This document shows, piece after piece, positions 1 through 4,861 of a stretch of DNA of 5,742 nt. The position numbers and the translations under genes were made by a program. The notes under the pieces were generated by a model. It had not been told where the DNA came from, searched no databases, and saw only the letters and a list, made by a program, of their open reading frames with translations. The stretch is from assembly GCA_900556405.1 (NCBI GenBank), contig USPB01000129.1, positions 1 through 5,742 of the forward strand, read 5' to 3'. How positions within the stretch are numbered: position 1 is the first letter of the stretch; each line of letters opens with the position of its first letter. This DNA is from an uncultured Actinomyces sp. Lineage in GTDB: Bacteria > Actinomycetota > Actinomycetes > Actinomycetales > Actinomycetaceae.

Positions 1-47
1 TCCGAATAGCCGTGGGCAGTGGAGAACAGTGTCATCGTGTCGCTCAT
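1..47 (-). CDS. N-terminal fragment of an unidentified minus-strand protein (truncated by the window edge)
   Basis: The reverse strand carries an ATG at 47-45 followed by an open frame to the window edge: 15 codons reading MSDTMTLFSTAHGYS. A purine-rich GGAAG lies at 60-56, eight bases before the ATG, which is an acceptable ribosome-binding site. The gene would be divergent from the WXG/hydrolase pair, with about 218 bp between them. Fifteen residues are too few to assign a family, and no signal peptide or membrane segment can be judged. What I see is the start codon, the ribosome-binding site and the open frame. That this is a real gene is inference, and the call could be wrong if the neighbouring sequence contains an early stop. 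Confidence 0.4.
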   Translation of the reverse strand, partial: MSDTMTLFSTAHGYS

Positions 48-139
48 ACCCCTATCTTCCCAGAACGAGGGGCCATCGGGACGCCCAGTCCGCGCGGCGG
101 TTCGTGGCATGGGTAACGACGAGGCCGGGGCTGGGCGTG

Positions 140-148
140 TCGTCCACA
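140..148 (+). promoter_or_regulatory. Degenerate DnaA-box-like site (TCGTCCACA)
   Basis: TCGTCCACA differs by one base from the actinobacterial DnaA-box form TTGTCCACA and by two from TTATCCACA. Its downstream flank matches that of the perfect box: 143-157 and 173-187 agree at 14 of 15 positions. This copy therefore looks like one half of a spaced direct repeat. Binding by DnaA is inference. Confidence 0.35.
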
Positions 149-169
149 GGGGTTGGCAGCGCCGGGAAG

Positions 170-178
170 TTATCCACA
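170..178 (+). promoter_or_regulatory. Perfect-consensus DnaA box (TTATCCACA)
   Basis: The 9-mer TTATCCACA matches the high-affinity DnaA box exactly. It is the second member of a direct repeat (tccacaggggtYggc at 143-157 and 173-187) with a 30-bp period, about three helical turns. With uniform base composition, a given 9-mer has roughly a 4 percent chance of occurring on either strand of a window this size, so a lone match could be accidental. The repeated flank makes chance less likely. No dnaA, dnaN, AT-rich unwinding element or box cluster is present, so this is not an origin. A DnaA-titration or regulatory role is possible. Confidence 0.45.
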
Positions 179-265
179 GGGGTCGGCGTGCGAGTGGTGG
201 TGGGGGAGCGCGCAGGCGTAGCGTGCGAGGACAAGCAACGATTCTTCCAACGATGGGAGCCGACC

Positions 266-562
266 ATGATCCCCGATCCCCTCAGCCCCGGCCTGTCCCT
301 GCACGCAGCCCGCGGCCTCGTCGATAGCCTGCGAGGGGCGCTCGCGTGTGCCACGTGCCCACAGTGGACCGGCGTCGCGGGAGACTCCTACCGCAGCCGA
401 CACGGCGAGGTGACCGCGAGCGTTCAGGGAGTCCTCGACCAGATCCAGGCCGCCCTCGACCTCGTCCCCTCCTTCGACGAGGAACGCAACCGAGCCCTCG
501 CCAGCGCGCTCGCCGACGCCTCCACCTACCAGCCCGAACTCGTCATGCTGGGAGCGTGGTGA
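266..562 (+). CDS. WXG100-like small helical-hairpin protein, probable partner of the downstream hydrolase
   Basis: The protein has 98 residues. It looks like an ESAT-6/WXG100-type antiparallel helical hairpin: a first helix at about residues 9-31, a W34-T-G36 turn, and a second amphipathic helix at about 37-67 (GDSYRSRHGEV then VQGVLDQIQAALD), followed by a charged tail. About 100 aa is the family's usual size. I chose the ATG at 266 because GGGAG lies at 255-259, six bases upstream. The frame stays open further upstream, but that extension has no fold-like content. Two things are unusual. A C28-A-T-C31 pair sits immediately before the WxG turn, and no YxxxD/E export motif follows helix 2 (the nearest is Y88-Q-P-E91, with wrong spacing). 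The stop codon lies two bases before the next gene's ATG, so the two genes are surely one transcript. I infer that it pairs with, or chaperones, the N-terminal domain of the downstream protein. Family assignment rests on pattern only. Confidence 0.72.
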   Translation: MIPDPLSPGLSLHAARGLVDSLRGALACATCPQWTGVAGDSYRSRHGEVTASVQGVLDQIQAALDLVPSFDEERNRALASALADASTYQPELVMLGAW

Positions 563-564
563 CC

Positions 565-2250
565 ATGGCATTCGACCCGCGCCGCGACGTCACCGTCAAC
601 TCGGGAGCATTTCGCGTCGACGTCGACGAACTATGCGCCGCGCACACCCTCATCAGCGGCGAGGAAACGCTTGCGATCGTGCCCGCCAGGCTCGCACTCG
701 ACGCCGCCCTCGGAGAGGCGGACGCGGTATCCGGGCTCATCCCCGAGGCCTCCGCGCGCCTCGCGTCCGCGATCACGGGGGCCCTGTCCGCCCTCAACTC
801 GCTCGAGACCGAGATCGATTCCCTGCGGTGGAAGCTGCAGGACACCGCCCTCACATACGCGAATGCCGAGAACGGCTCCTCCCTGTGGGAGCTCGTTCCC
901 GGCAGCCCGATGGGGCCGCAGCTGAGCGCGCGGGGCCTCGGCGCGATGGTCGTGGGTCCCGCCGGCCTCGCGCTCACCGGAGCCTCGGCGCTCGTTCACG
1001 GCGCGCAAGACGCCTCCGCGCGCGCCGGTGCGCCCTGGCTCTCCACCCTCGTCATGCCCGGTCTCTCATCGTTAGTCGCGGAGAAAGACGTGTGCGACAC
1101 CGTCATCGACGGGCTGCTCTTCAAGTACCACGCGGACGAGGCGTCGGGCGCGCGCTTGCAACGCGACCTCGGCAGGTTCGCCCTGGACGTCAACTCCCTT
1201 CCTGCGTTCCGAGGTGTCGCGCAGTCACTGGCCGGACTGGGAGTGAGCCAGGACCTGAACTCGACGTCCACCCAAGCCGCGTCCGGCGTCGCCGCGCTGG
1301 CTGCACCCTGGGTGTCGGTCACCCGGTACATCATGATGCGTGGCGACCACGGTGCCAGCTACGGGATCGCTGTTCGAGGAAAGGATGGGAACGCGCGTGT
1401 TCGTCCCAACGGCCTGGGCTCCCGGATTCCCTCACACCTCCTCGATGCGCGCACCCGATCCGCGCTCGCGGCCATGCCCGAGGCCGCCCCCGACGCCCAC
1501 TACGAAGGCGTCACCACCAGCGCGGATGCCATCGAGCACATCACTGAGATGCACGGCGGAGACGCCGACAACGGAGAGATCGCCATCGAAGAACACGTCA
1601 CGGTGGGGGAGGACGGGGCGACGACGAGGTCGTGGACCGTCGACATCCGAGGCACCCAAGTGTTTGACATTGGGCAGTCGGGCCCCCAGGACATGACCAC
1701 CAACTTGCAGGGCGTCGCCGGTATGAACTCGGACCAGCTCGACGCCATCAAAGAGGCCATGAACGCGGCGGGCATCGCCCCGGGCGAGGCCGTCGAATTT
1801 GCCGGACACTCCCAGGGAGGAATCATGGCGGCCCAAATGGCCGCAGACCCGGACGTACGCGCCCGCTACAACGTCGTCTCCGTCGTCACCGCCGGCTCAC
1901 CCACCGCGACAATCGCACCCAGCGACGTGCCCGTCCTCGCCTACGAAAACTTCGGCGACATCGTGCCCGGCTTGGATGGGAACGCCACGAGCGGGGACAA
2001 CGTCACGACCGTCATGTTCCACGACTACGAGGCCACGTGCCACGCCGACGACCCCGTGCCCTGCTCGCACAGCGCGCCCCTGTACGTCGACGAAATCAGG
2101 AGCACCCTGGACGCCGCCCGGGCCTCGTCCGACCCCGGCCTCGGCGCACTGGCGGCCGCCGAGGCCCGGCGCACCCAGGCGCTCGGCCTCACCCCGGGCA
2201 CCCAGACCACCATCCACCACTACCAAACGAGGCGCATCACCCAGGGGTGA
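565..2250 (+). CDS. Putative type VII-secreted alpha/beta hydrolase (lipase/esterase-like) with N-terminal WXG/EspC-like targeting domain
   Basis: The protein has 561 residues. Residues 1-103 are helical and alanine-rich (long helices at about 20-52 and 60-103) and end in Y98-A-N-A-E102, the YxxxD/E signature of ESX substrates, as in EspC-like and WXG proteins. A glycine/alanine-rich, weakly hydrophobic stretch follows at 125-144, then a linker region to about 350. The C-terminal part is an alpha/beta hydrolase: a strand and turn W357-T-V-D-I-R-G-T364, a conserved-looking D376/N380 segment, and the nucleophile elbow G414-H-S416-Q-G418. The likely acid is D465 (FGDIVP, the usual D-x-VP context) and the likely base is H502 (SHSAPLY). 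C492 and C500 flank that histidine region and could form a disulfide after export. ATG 565 sits ten bases after GGGAG (550-554); an overlapping GTG at 559 is the alternative and adds two residues. There is no Sec signal or lipobox. A rare TTA codon encodes L170. The substrate is unknown: lipid, ester or thioester are all possible. The hydrolase call is firm; the secretion call is inference. Confidence 0.75.
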   Translation: MAFDPRRDVTVNSGAFRVDVDELCAAHTLISGEETLAIVPARLALDAALGEADAVSGLIPEASARLASAITGALSALNSLETEIDSLRWKLQDTALTYANAENGSSLWELVPGSPMGPQLSARGLGAMVVGPAGLALTGASALVHGAQDASARAGAPWLSTLVMPGLSSLVAEKDVCDTVIDGLLFKYHADEASGARLQRDLGRFALDVNSLPAFRGVAQSLAGLGVSQDLNSTSTQAASGVAALAAPWVSVTRYIMMRGDHGASYGIAVRGKDGNARVRPNGLGSRIPSHLLDARTRSALAAMPEAAPDAHYEGVTTSADAIEHITEMHGGDADNGEIAIEEHVTVGEDGATTRSWTVDIRGTQVFDIGQSGPQDMTTNLQGVAGMNSDQLDAIKEAMNAAGIAPGEAVEFAGHSQGGIMAAQMAADPDVRARYNVVSVVTAGSPTATIAPSDVPVLAYENFGDIVPGLDGNATSGDNVTTVMFHDYEATCHADDPVPCSHSAPLYVDEIRSTLDAARASSDPGLGALAAAEARRTQALGLTPGTQTTIHHYQTRRITQG

Positions 2251-2259
2251 CACGCCTCG
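2228..2259. terminator. Bidirectional hairpin terminator overlapping the hydrolase stop codon
   Basis: CGAGGCG (2228-2234) pairs perfectly with CGCCTCG (2253-2259). After a CA/CA internal loop, TCACC (2237-2241) pairs with GGTGA (2246-2250), closing a four-base CAGG loop. The stem thus has 7 plus 5 base pairs and contains the hydrolase TGA (2248-2250). On the minus strand the hairpin is followed by TTTGGT, a short U-rich tail that would suit termination of the holin-like gene. On the plus strand the flank is AGAAAG, with no U tract. It lies between two convergent genes only 28 bp apart. Confidence 0.6.
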
Positions 2260-2278
2260 AGAAAGGGGGCACAGCGGA

Positions 2279-2665
2279 TCAGTCGCGCTCGTCCTTCCTA
2301 TCGCGCAGCAGGCCCGAGACGATCGAGGACACCACGGAGGTGATGACCGCGCCCGCCAGGCACGACAAGAAACCGCCCGTCGTCATAGTGAATCCAAGCG
2401 ACGTGGACAGCCAGCCCGTCAGCGCGAACAGCAGCGAGTTCGTCACCAGGGCAAACAGGCCGAACGTCAGCACATACAGGGGGAATGCCAGTGTCTTCAC
2501 GACAGGCTTAATGATCGAGTTCACCGCCGTGAACACCAAGGCGACGACCGCAAAGACGATCACGGTCTGCGAGGCCGACGACGCCTCGATCGAAATCGAC
2601 GGAACCACGTGGACCGTGACCCACAGTCCGGCCATCGTGGCGACAAGACGTGCAATGAAATCCAT
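2279..2665 (-). CDS. Phage-holin-4 family (PF04020-type) small integral membrane protein
   Basis: The protein has 128 residues and four predicted membrane segments, at about 3-22, 34-53, 59-83 and 97-120, with a short charged tail (RDRKDERD) that is probably cytoplasmic. The family pattern is clear: V48-N49-S followed by a K53-P54 step, then F61-P-L-Y-V-L-T-F-G69-L-F, and a glycine/serine-rich last helix. Length matches the usual 110-130 aa. Despite the Pfam name, these are mostly chromosomal membrane proteins of unknown role rather than lysis proteins, and nothing else phage-like is nearby. I chose the ATG at 2665 because the family begins right at this helix (MDFIARL) and AAGAA lies seven bases upstream. 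An in-frame ATG at 2713 would add 16 residues and has no ribosome-binding site. The gene is divergent from the aminotransferase (65 bp apart) and convergent with the hydrolase. Confidence 0.85.
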   Translation of the reverse strand: MDFIARLVATMAGLWVTVHVVPSISIEASSASQTVIVFAVVALVFTAVNSIIKPVVKTLAFPLYVLTFGLFALVTNSLLFALTGWLSTSLGFTMTTGGFLSCLAGAVITSVVSSIVSGLLRDRKDERD

Positions 2666-2730
2666 TGCTTCATTCTTGCGCAGTGGGACGATGCTTGCAC
2701 GTGCCAATTCCATGGGATAGGACTACACAC
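2666..2730. promoter_or_regulatory. Divergent promoter region between the holin-like and aminotransferase genes
   Basis: These 65 bp must hold start signals for both divergent genes. For the aminotransferase, TTGCAC (2695-2700) and TAGGAC (2718-2723) are spaced 17 bp. The -10 candidate is weak because it lacks the final T, and it overlaps the AGGA ribosome-binding site (2719-2722). The -35 candidate runs into the 8-bp palindrome GCACGTGC (2697-2704). I see no good minus-strand promoter. All of this is motif inspection only. Confidence 0.3.
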
Positions 2731-3795
2731 ATGACCAACCTGCGCATTCGTCCCGCCGTCGCCGCCCTGCCCCGCTACGTGCCGAGCAAGACGGCCCCAG
2801 GCGCCGTCAAGATCTCCTCGAACGAAATGCCGACGCCGCCAAGCCCCGCCGTGCTCGAAGCGATCGCCCGCGAACTCGAGACGATCAACCGCTACCCCGA
2901 CCTGACGGCCGCGCCCCTGCGCGAAGCCCTCGCGAAGCGCTTCGGGGTCGGCGCCGACCAGGTGTGCGTGGGCACCGGTTCCTCGGCGATCCTCGTCGCC
3001 GCCCTGTCCGCCGTCTGCCAGCCCGGCACCCAGGTCGTCTTCCCCTGGCGCTCCTTCGAGTCCTACCCGATCGCCGTGCCTTCCGTGGGCGGCGACCCCG
3101 TGCCCGTGGAGCTCCTCCCCGATGGTACCCACGACCTGGACGCTATGCGCGCCGCGATCACGCCCGACACCGTCGCCGTCATCGTCTGCTCGCCCAACAA
3201 CCCGACGGGTCCCGCCCTCACCTACGAGGAGATCGCCGCGTTCGTCGCCGACGTCCCCGACGACGTCATGATCATCGTCGACGAGGCCTACATTGACTTC
3301 GCGACCAAGCCCGGCGTACGCACCGCAGTTCCCCTCATCGAGGACCACCCCAACGTCATCGTCATGCGCACTTTCTCCAAGGCCCATGCCCTCGCGGGCG
3401 TGCGCGTCGGCTACGCCATCGGCGAGGCCGAGGTGATCGGCGCGATCCAGGCCCTCCTCGTCCCCTTCGGCGTCAACTCCCTCGCGCTCGCAGCGGCCCT
3501 CGCCTCCCTCAAGGATGCCGAGGGCGTGGCGCGCGCGGTCGCCGAGATCGTCGCCGAACGCGAGCGCATCATCCCGGCGCTGCGCGACCTGGGCTACGAC
3601 ATCCCCGACAGCCAGTCGAACTTCTACCTGATCCGCGGAAACGTCTACGGCCTCGTCGAGGCATGCGCGCGCGTGGGCCTCATCGTGCGCCCCTTCAGCG
3701 TGGGCGTGCGCGTCTCGGTTGGCTCACGCGAGCAGAATGACTTGTTCCTGTCCGTCGCCACCGAATTTGCGCGCACCTCGGGCATCGGCACGTAG
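2731..3795 (+). CDS. hisC: Class I/II PLP-dependent aminotransferase, HisC2/Pat type (histidinol-phosphate or aromatic amino acid transaminase)
   Basis: The enzyme has 354 residues and is cytoplasmic. Fold-type I aminotransferase landmarks occur in order: S30-N31-E32 near the N-terminus, R54-Y-P-D57, G81-T-G-S84 (cofactor phosphate region), W-R-S-F-E-S-Y-P, N156-N-P-T-G160, D184-E-A-Y187 (Asp to the pyridine nitrogen, Tyr to the cofactor oxygen), S216-K217 (Schiff-base lysine, in TFSKAHALAG), and G325-V-R327-V-S (substrate carboxylate arginine). The opening R-x-R-P-x-V-A-A-L-P-x-Y-V-P and the WRSFESYP stretch resemble actinobacterial Pat/HisC2 proteins, which transaminate aromatic 2-oxo acids and/or imidazole-acetol phosphate. 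Length fits. No his gene adjoins it, which favours the Pat-like paralogue over the biosynthetic HisC of a his operon; pat is therefore the alternative symbol. The ATG at 2731 has AGGA eight bases upstream. The gene stands alone, ending before a hairpin shared with the convergent YwiC-like gene. Confidence 0.9.
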   Translation: MTNLRIRPAVAALPRYVPSKTAPGAVKISSNEMPTPPSPAVLEAIARELETINRYPDLTAAPLREALAKRFGVGADQVCVGTGSSAILVAALSAVCQPGTQVVFPWRSFESYPIAVPSVGGDPVPVELLPDGTHDLDAMRAAITPDTVAVIVCSPNNPTGPALTYEEIAAFVADVPDDVMIIVDEAYIDFATKPGVRTAVPLIEDHPNVIVMRTFSKAHALAGVRVGYAIGEAEVIGAIQALLVPFGVNSLALAAALASLKDAEGVARAVAEIVAERERIIPALRDLGYDIPDSQSNFYLIRGNVYGLVEACARVGLIVRPFSVGVRVSVGSREQNDLFLSVATEFARTSGIGT

Positions 3796-3807
3796 GGGCG
3801 TGTGCGA

Positions 3808-3839
3808 ATGGGCGCGCCCGACGAATCGGACGCGCCCAT
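3808..3839. terminator. Hairpin terminator between convergent aminotransferase and YwiC-like genes
   Basis: ATGGGCGCG (3808-3816) pairs perfectly with CGCGCCCAT (3831-3839). After one C/A mismatch, CCGA (3818-3821) pairs with TCGG (3826-3829), enclosing a CGAA tetraloop. The stem starts 13 bases past the aminotransferase stop codon and ends 22 bases before the YwiC-like stop codon, so it can serve both transcripts. Neither side has a U tract, which is common for actinobacterial terminators. Confidence 0.65.
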
Positions 3840-3843
3840 ACAC

Positions 3844-3855
3844 CCGCCTAGGCGG
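3844..3855. repeat. Perfect 12-bp palindrome CCGCCTAGGCGG
   Basis: CCGCCTAGGCGG is a loop-free perfect palindrome located between the terminator hairpin and the YwiC-like stop codon. Its centre contains CTAG, a tetranucleotide generally scarce in bacterial genomes. It could extend the terminator, act as a protein-binding site, or be chance. Confidence 0.4.
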
Positions 3856-3861
3856 AACGGA

Positions 3862-4788
3862 TTACGGGATCAGCAGCGAGACGATCAGGAGAAGCGACCA
3901 ACCGAGCTCGCTATAGCCGATGAGCTTGGGCGAGAGCGGGCGCGCCCGCCTCCGGCTGATCGTCGGCATCACCCACGCGCGAGCCGTCAGCAACGCCCAC
4001 ATGAGGACCGGCCAGATCGCCAGCGCGCCGAACCACCACGCCGCGGCCGCGCCCAGGGTGAACGCCGCGTGCAGCAGCGTCGAACCCACCGCCCAGCGCG
4101 GATCCCTGCGTCCCCGGATCATCGAACGCACCAGCGGAACCGTGCCGATGTAGTGCAGGCCGAACGCCGCGCACGTCGCCCACGCGTGGATCGACACAGC
4201 GGCCGGAGAACCATCCGCGACCGCCAGCGAAAAAGCCACGGGACCCATGATGTTGCCCGCCAGGATCGACGCTGCGCGAGCCCCCAGGGAGCGCTCGCGG
4301 CCCTTCCATACGAGGTAGAGCGCCGACGAAGCCAGGGGTGCGAAAGCGATGGCCCACCACAGCAGCTGCGGACGCACAGCCAGCAGGGTGGCGCCGGGCA
4401 GGGCTGCGAGAACAGCGTAGGTGATGACCGCGGGAGCGATTCGAGCGCGGCGCCTCGCGGGCGTCTTCACCCACAAGCACACGGCCGAAAACATCTGGAA
4501 CGCCATCGCCCACGCCACCAGCATGAGCACGACCGTCCATGAGAAGGAGTAGGACAGCGCCCACCCGAGCAGCGGCGGGAAAGCCATCATCGTCCACGCG
4601 CCGTGCTGGTCGGAGATCCAGCCGTCGCGGGCGAGCTTGCGCATGTGGGGGTTGTTGTGGTGGCGCGGCTTCGGGCGCCCCTGGGGACGCGCCGGTGCGC
4701 GGTCGGTGGCGGTCCCTGGGGCGTGTGCGGAACCGTCACCCGCGGTGCGTTCGGGCGGTGTCTGAGTCTGCGGCGCTGCACTGTGCAT
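3862..4788 (-). CDS. YwiC-like family polytopic membrane protein
   Basis: The protein has 308 residues. Residues 1-47 form a proline- and alanine-rich, probably disordered cytoplasmic tail. The YwiC-like (PF14256-type) core follows, opening with W57-I-S-D-Q61-H-G-A-W65, the family's hallmark. About eight membrane segments can be placed at roughly 66-80, 84-104, 118-136, 140-160, 172-190, 198-216, 235-262 and 290-307. Charged loops also look family-typical: R164-E-R at about 164-166, the loop after H212-Y-I-G-T-V-P-L-V-R, and R283-P-L-S-P-K-L-I-G-Y-S-E294 before the last helix. The biochemical function is unknown; in Bacillus subtilis the namesake lies near nitrate-respiration genes, but nothing respiratory is present here. 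The ATG at 4788 lacks a proper ribosome-binding site, and a -10 element sits six bases upstream, suggesting a leaderless mRNA. An internal ATG (M49) also lacks a ribosome-binding site. The N-terminal tail is the least certain part. Confidence 0.85.
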   Translation of the reverse strand: MHSAAPQTQTPPERTAGDGSAHAPGTATDRAPARPQGRPKPRHHNNPHMRKLARDGWISDQHGAWTMMAFPPLLGWALSYSFSWTVVLMLVAWAMAFQMFSAVCLWVKTPARRRARIAPAVITYAVLAALPGATLLAVRPQLLWWAIAFAPLASSALYLVWKGRERSLGARAASILAGNIMGPVAFSLAVADGSPAAVSIHAWATCAAFGLHYIGTVPLVRSMIRGRRDPRWAVGSTLLHAAFTLGAAAAWWFGALAIWPVLMWALLTARAWVMPTISRRRARPLSPKLIGYSELGWSLLLIVSLLIP

Positions 4789-4794
4789 AGCCTT

Positions 4795-4824
4795 AGCTTA
4801 GTGAAGTGGTCTTGTGAGGCTCAA
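4795..4824 (-). promoter_or_regulatory. Predicted sigma-70-type promoter of the YwiC-like gene (leaderless)
   Basis: On the minus strand TTGAGC (4824-4819) is a -35-like hexamer and TAAGCT (4800-4795) is a -10-like hexamer of TAnnnT form, with an 18-bp spacer. Six bases separate the -10 from the ATG at 4788, so transcription should start at or next to the start codon. That agrees with the absence of a usable ribosome-binding site. This is motif-based and unverified. Confidence 0.4.
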
Positions 4825-4841
4825 TACTGAGCTGATCACAA
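4812..4841. promoter_or_regulatory. Nested inverted repeat in the YwiC-like/transporter divergent region (possible operator)
   Basis: TTGTGA (4812-4817) and TCACAA (4836-4841) are exact reverse complements. Inside them GCTCA (4819-4823) and TGAGC (4828-4832) form a second exact pair around ATAC. The inner arm coincides with the predicted -35 of the YwiC-like gene. It could be a repressor operator for the divergent pair or an RNA hairpin in the transporter leader. The outer half-sites resemble CRP/GlxR half-sites (TGTGA/TCACA) but are 18 bp apart instead of 6. Confidence 0.4.
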
Positions 4842-4861
4842 CGTGAGATGGGGAAGGGAAA

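Larger units (their letters stand above)
48..265. other. Divergent intergenic region upstream of the WXG/hydrolase pair
   Basis: This 218-bp gap separates the probable minus-strand gene at the left edge from the plus-strand pair. It holds a perfect DnaA-box 9-mer (170-178), a related copy (140-148) and a short direct repeat CAACGAT at 236-242 and 248-254, just upstream of the GGGAG ribosome-binding site at 255-259. Several frames stay open through it, but their translations are rich in R, G, V and P, lack a fold-like pattern, and have no convincing start. I read it as non-coding and see no confident -35/-10 pair. Confidence 0.5.

Noticed and set aside
140..187. Replication origin
   Set aside because: Only one perfect and one degenerate DnaA box, no AT-rich unwinding region, and no dnaA/dnaN/rpmH or rep gene.
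29..265. Upstream extension of the small WXG-like protein in the same open frame (total 177 aa)
   Set aside because: The extension is arginine/glycine/valine-rich with no fold-like pattern, spans the DnaA-box repeat, and the ATG at 266 has a well-placed GGGAG. High GC keeps non-coding frames open.
346..558. Upstream extension of the hydrolase frame over the small gene
   Set aside because: It would be an arginine/proline-rich read of the WXG-like gene in another frame. The real start is ATG 565 (or GTG 559), next to the GGGAG at 550-554.
2279..2665. Phage lysis holin or prophage remnant
   Set aside because: The phage_holin_4_2 name covers common chromosomal membrane proteins. No endolysin, integrase, structural phage gene or att-like repeat is nearby.
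1799..2734. Plus-strand frame (311 aa) spanning the hydrolase 3' end and the holin-like gene
   Set aside because: It runs through a terminator hairpin and two real genes in the wrong frame, with repetitive P/T/R composition.
2560..3387. Long minus-strand frame (275 aa) opposite the aminotransferase
   Set aside because: Its translation is low-complexity G/D/V/H-rich, the expected antisense shadow of GC-biased codons. The plus-strand enzyme has complete family motifs.
3802..4542. Plus-strand frame (246 aa) opposite the YwiC-like gene
   Set aside because: The product is R/H/Q/P-rich with no domain pattern, while the opposite strand encodes a coherent membrane protein with the QHGAW hallmark.
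4813..4840. GlxR/CRP operator
   Set aside because: The half-sites TGTGA and TCACA are present but 18 bp apart rather than the 6 bp these dimers need.
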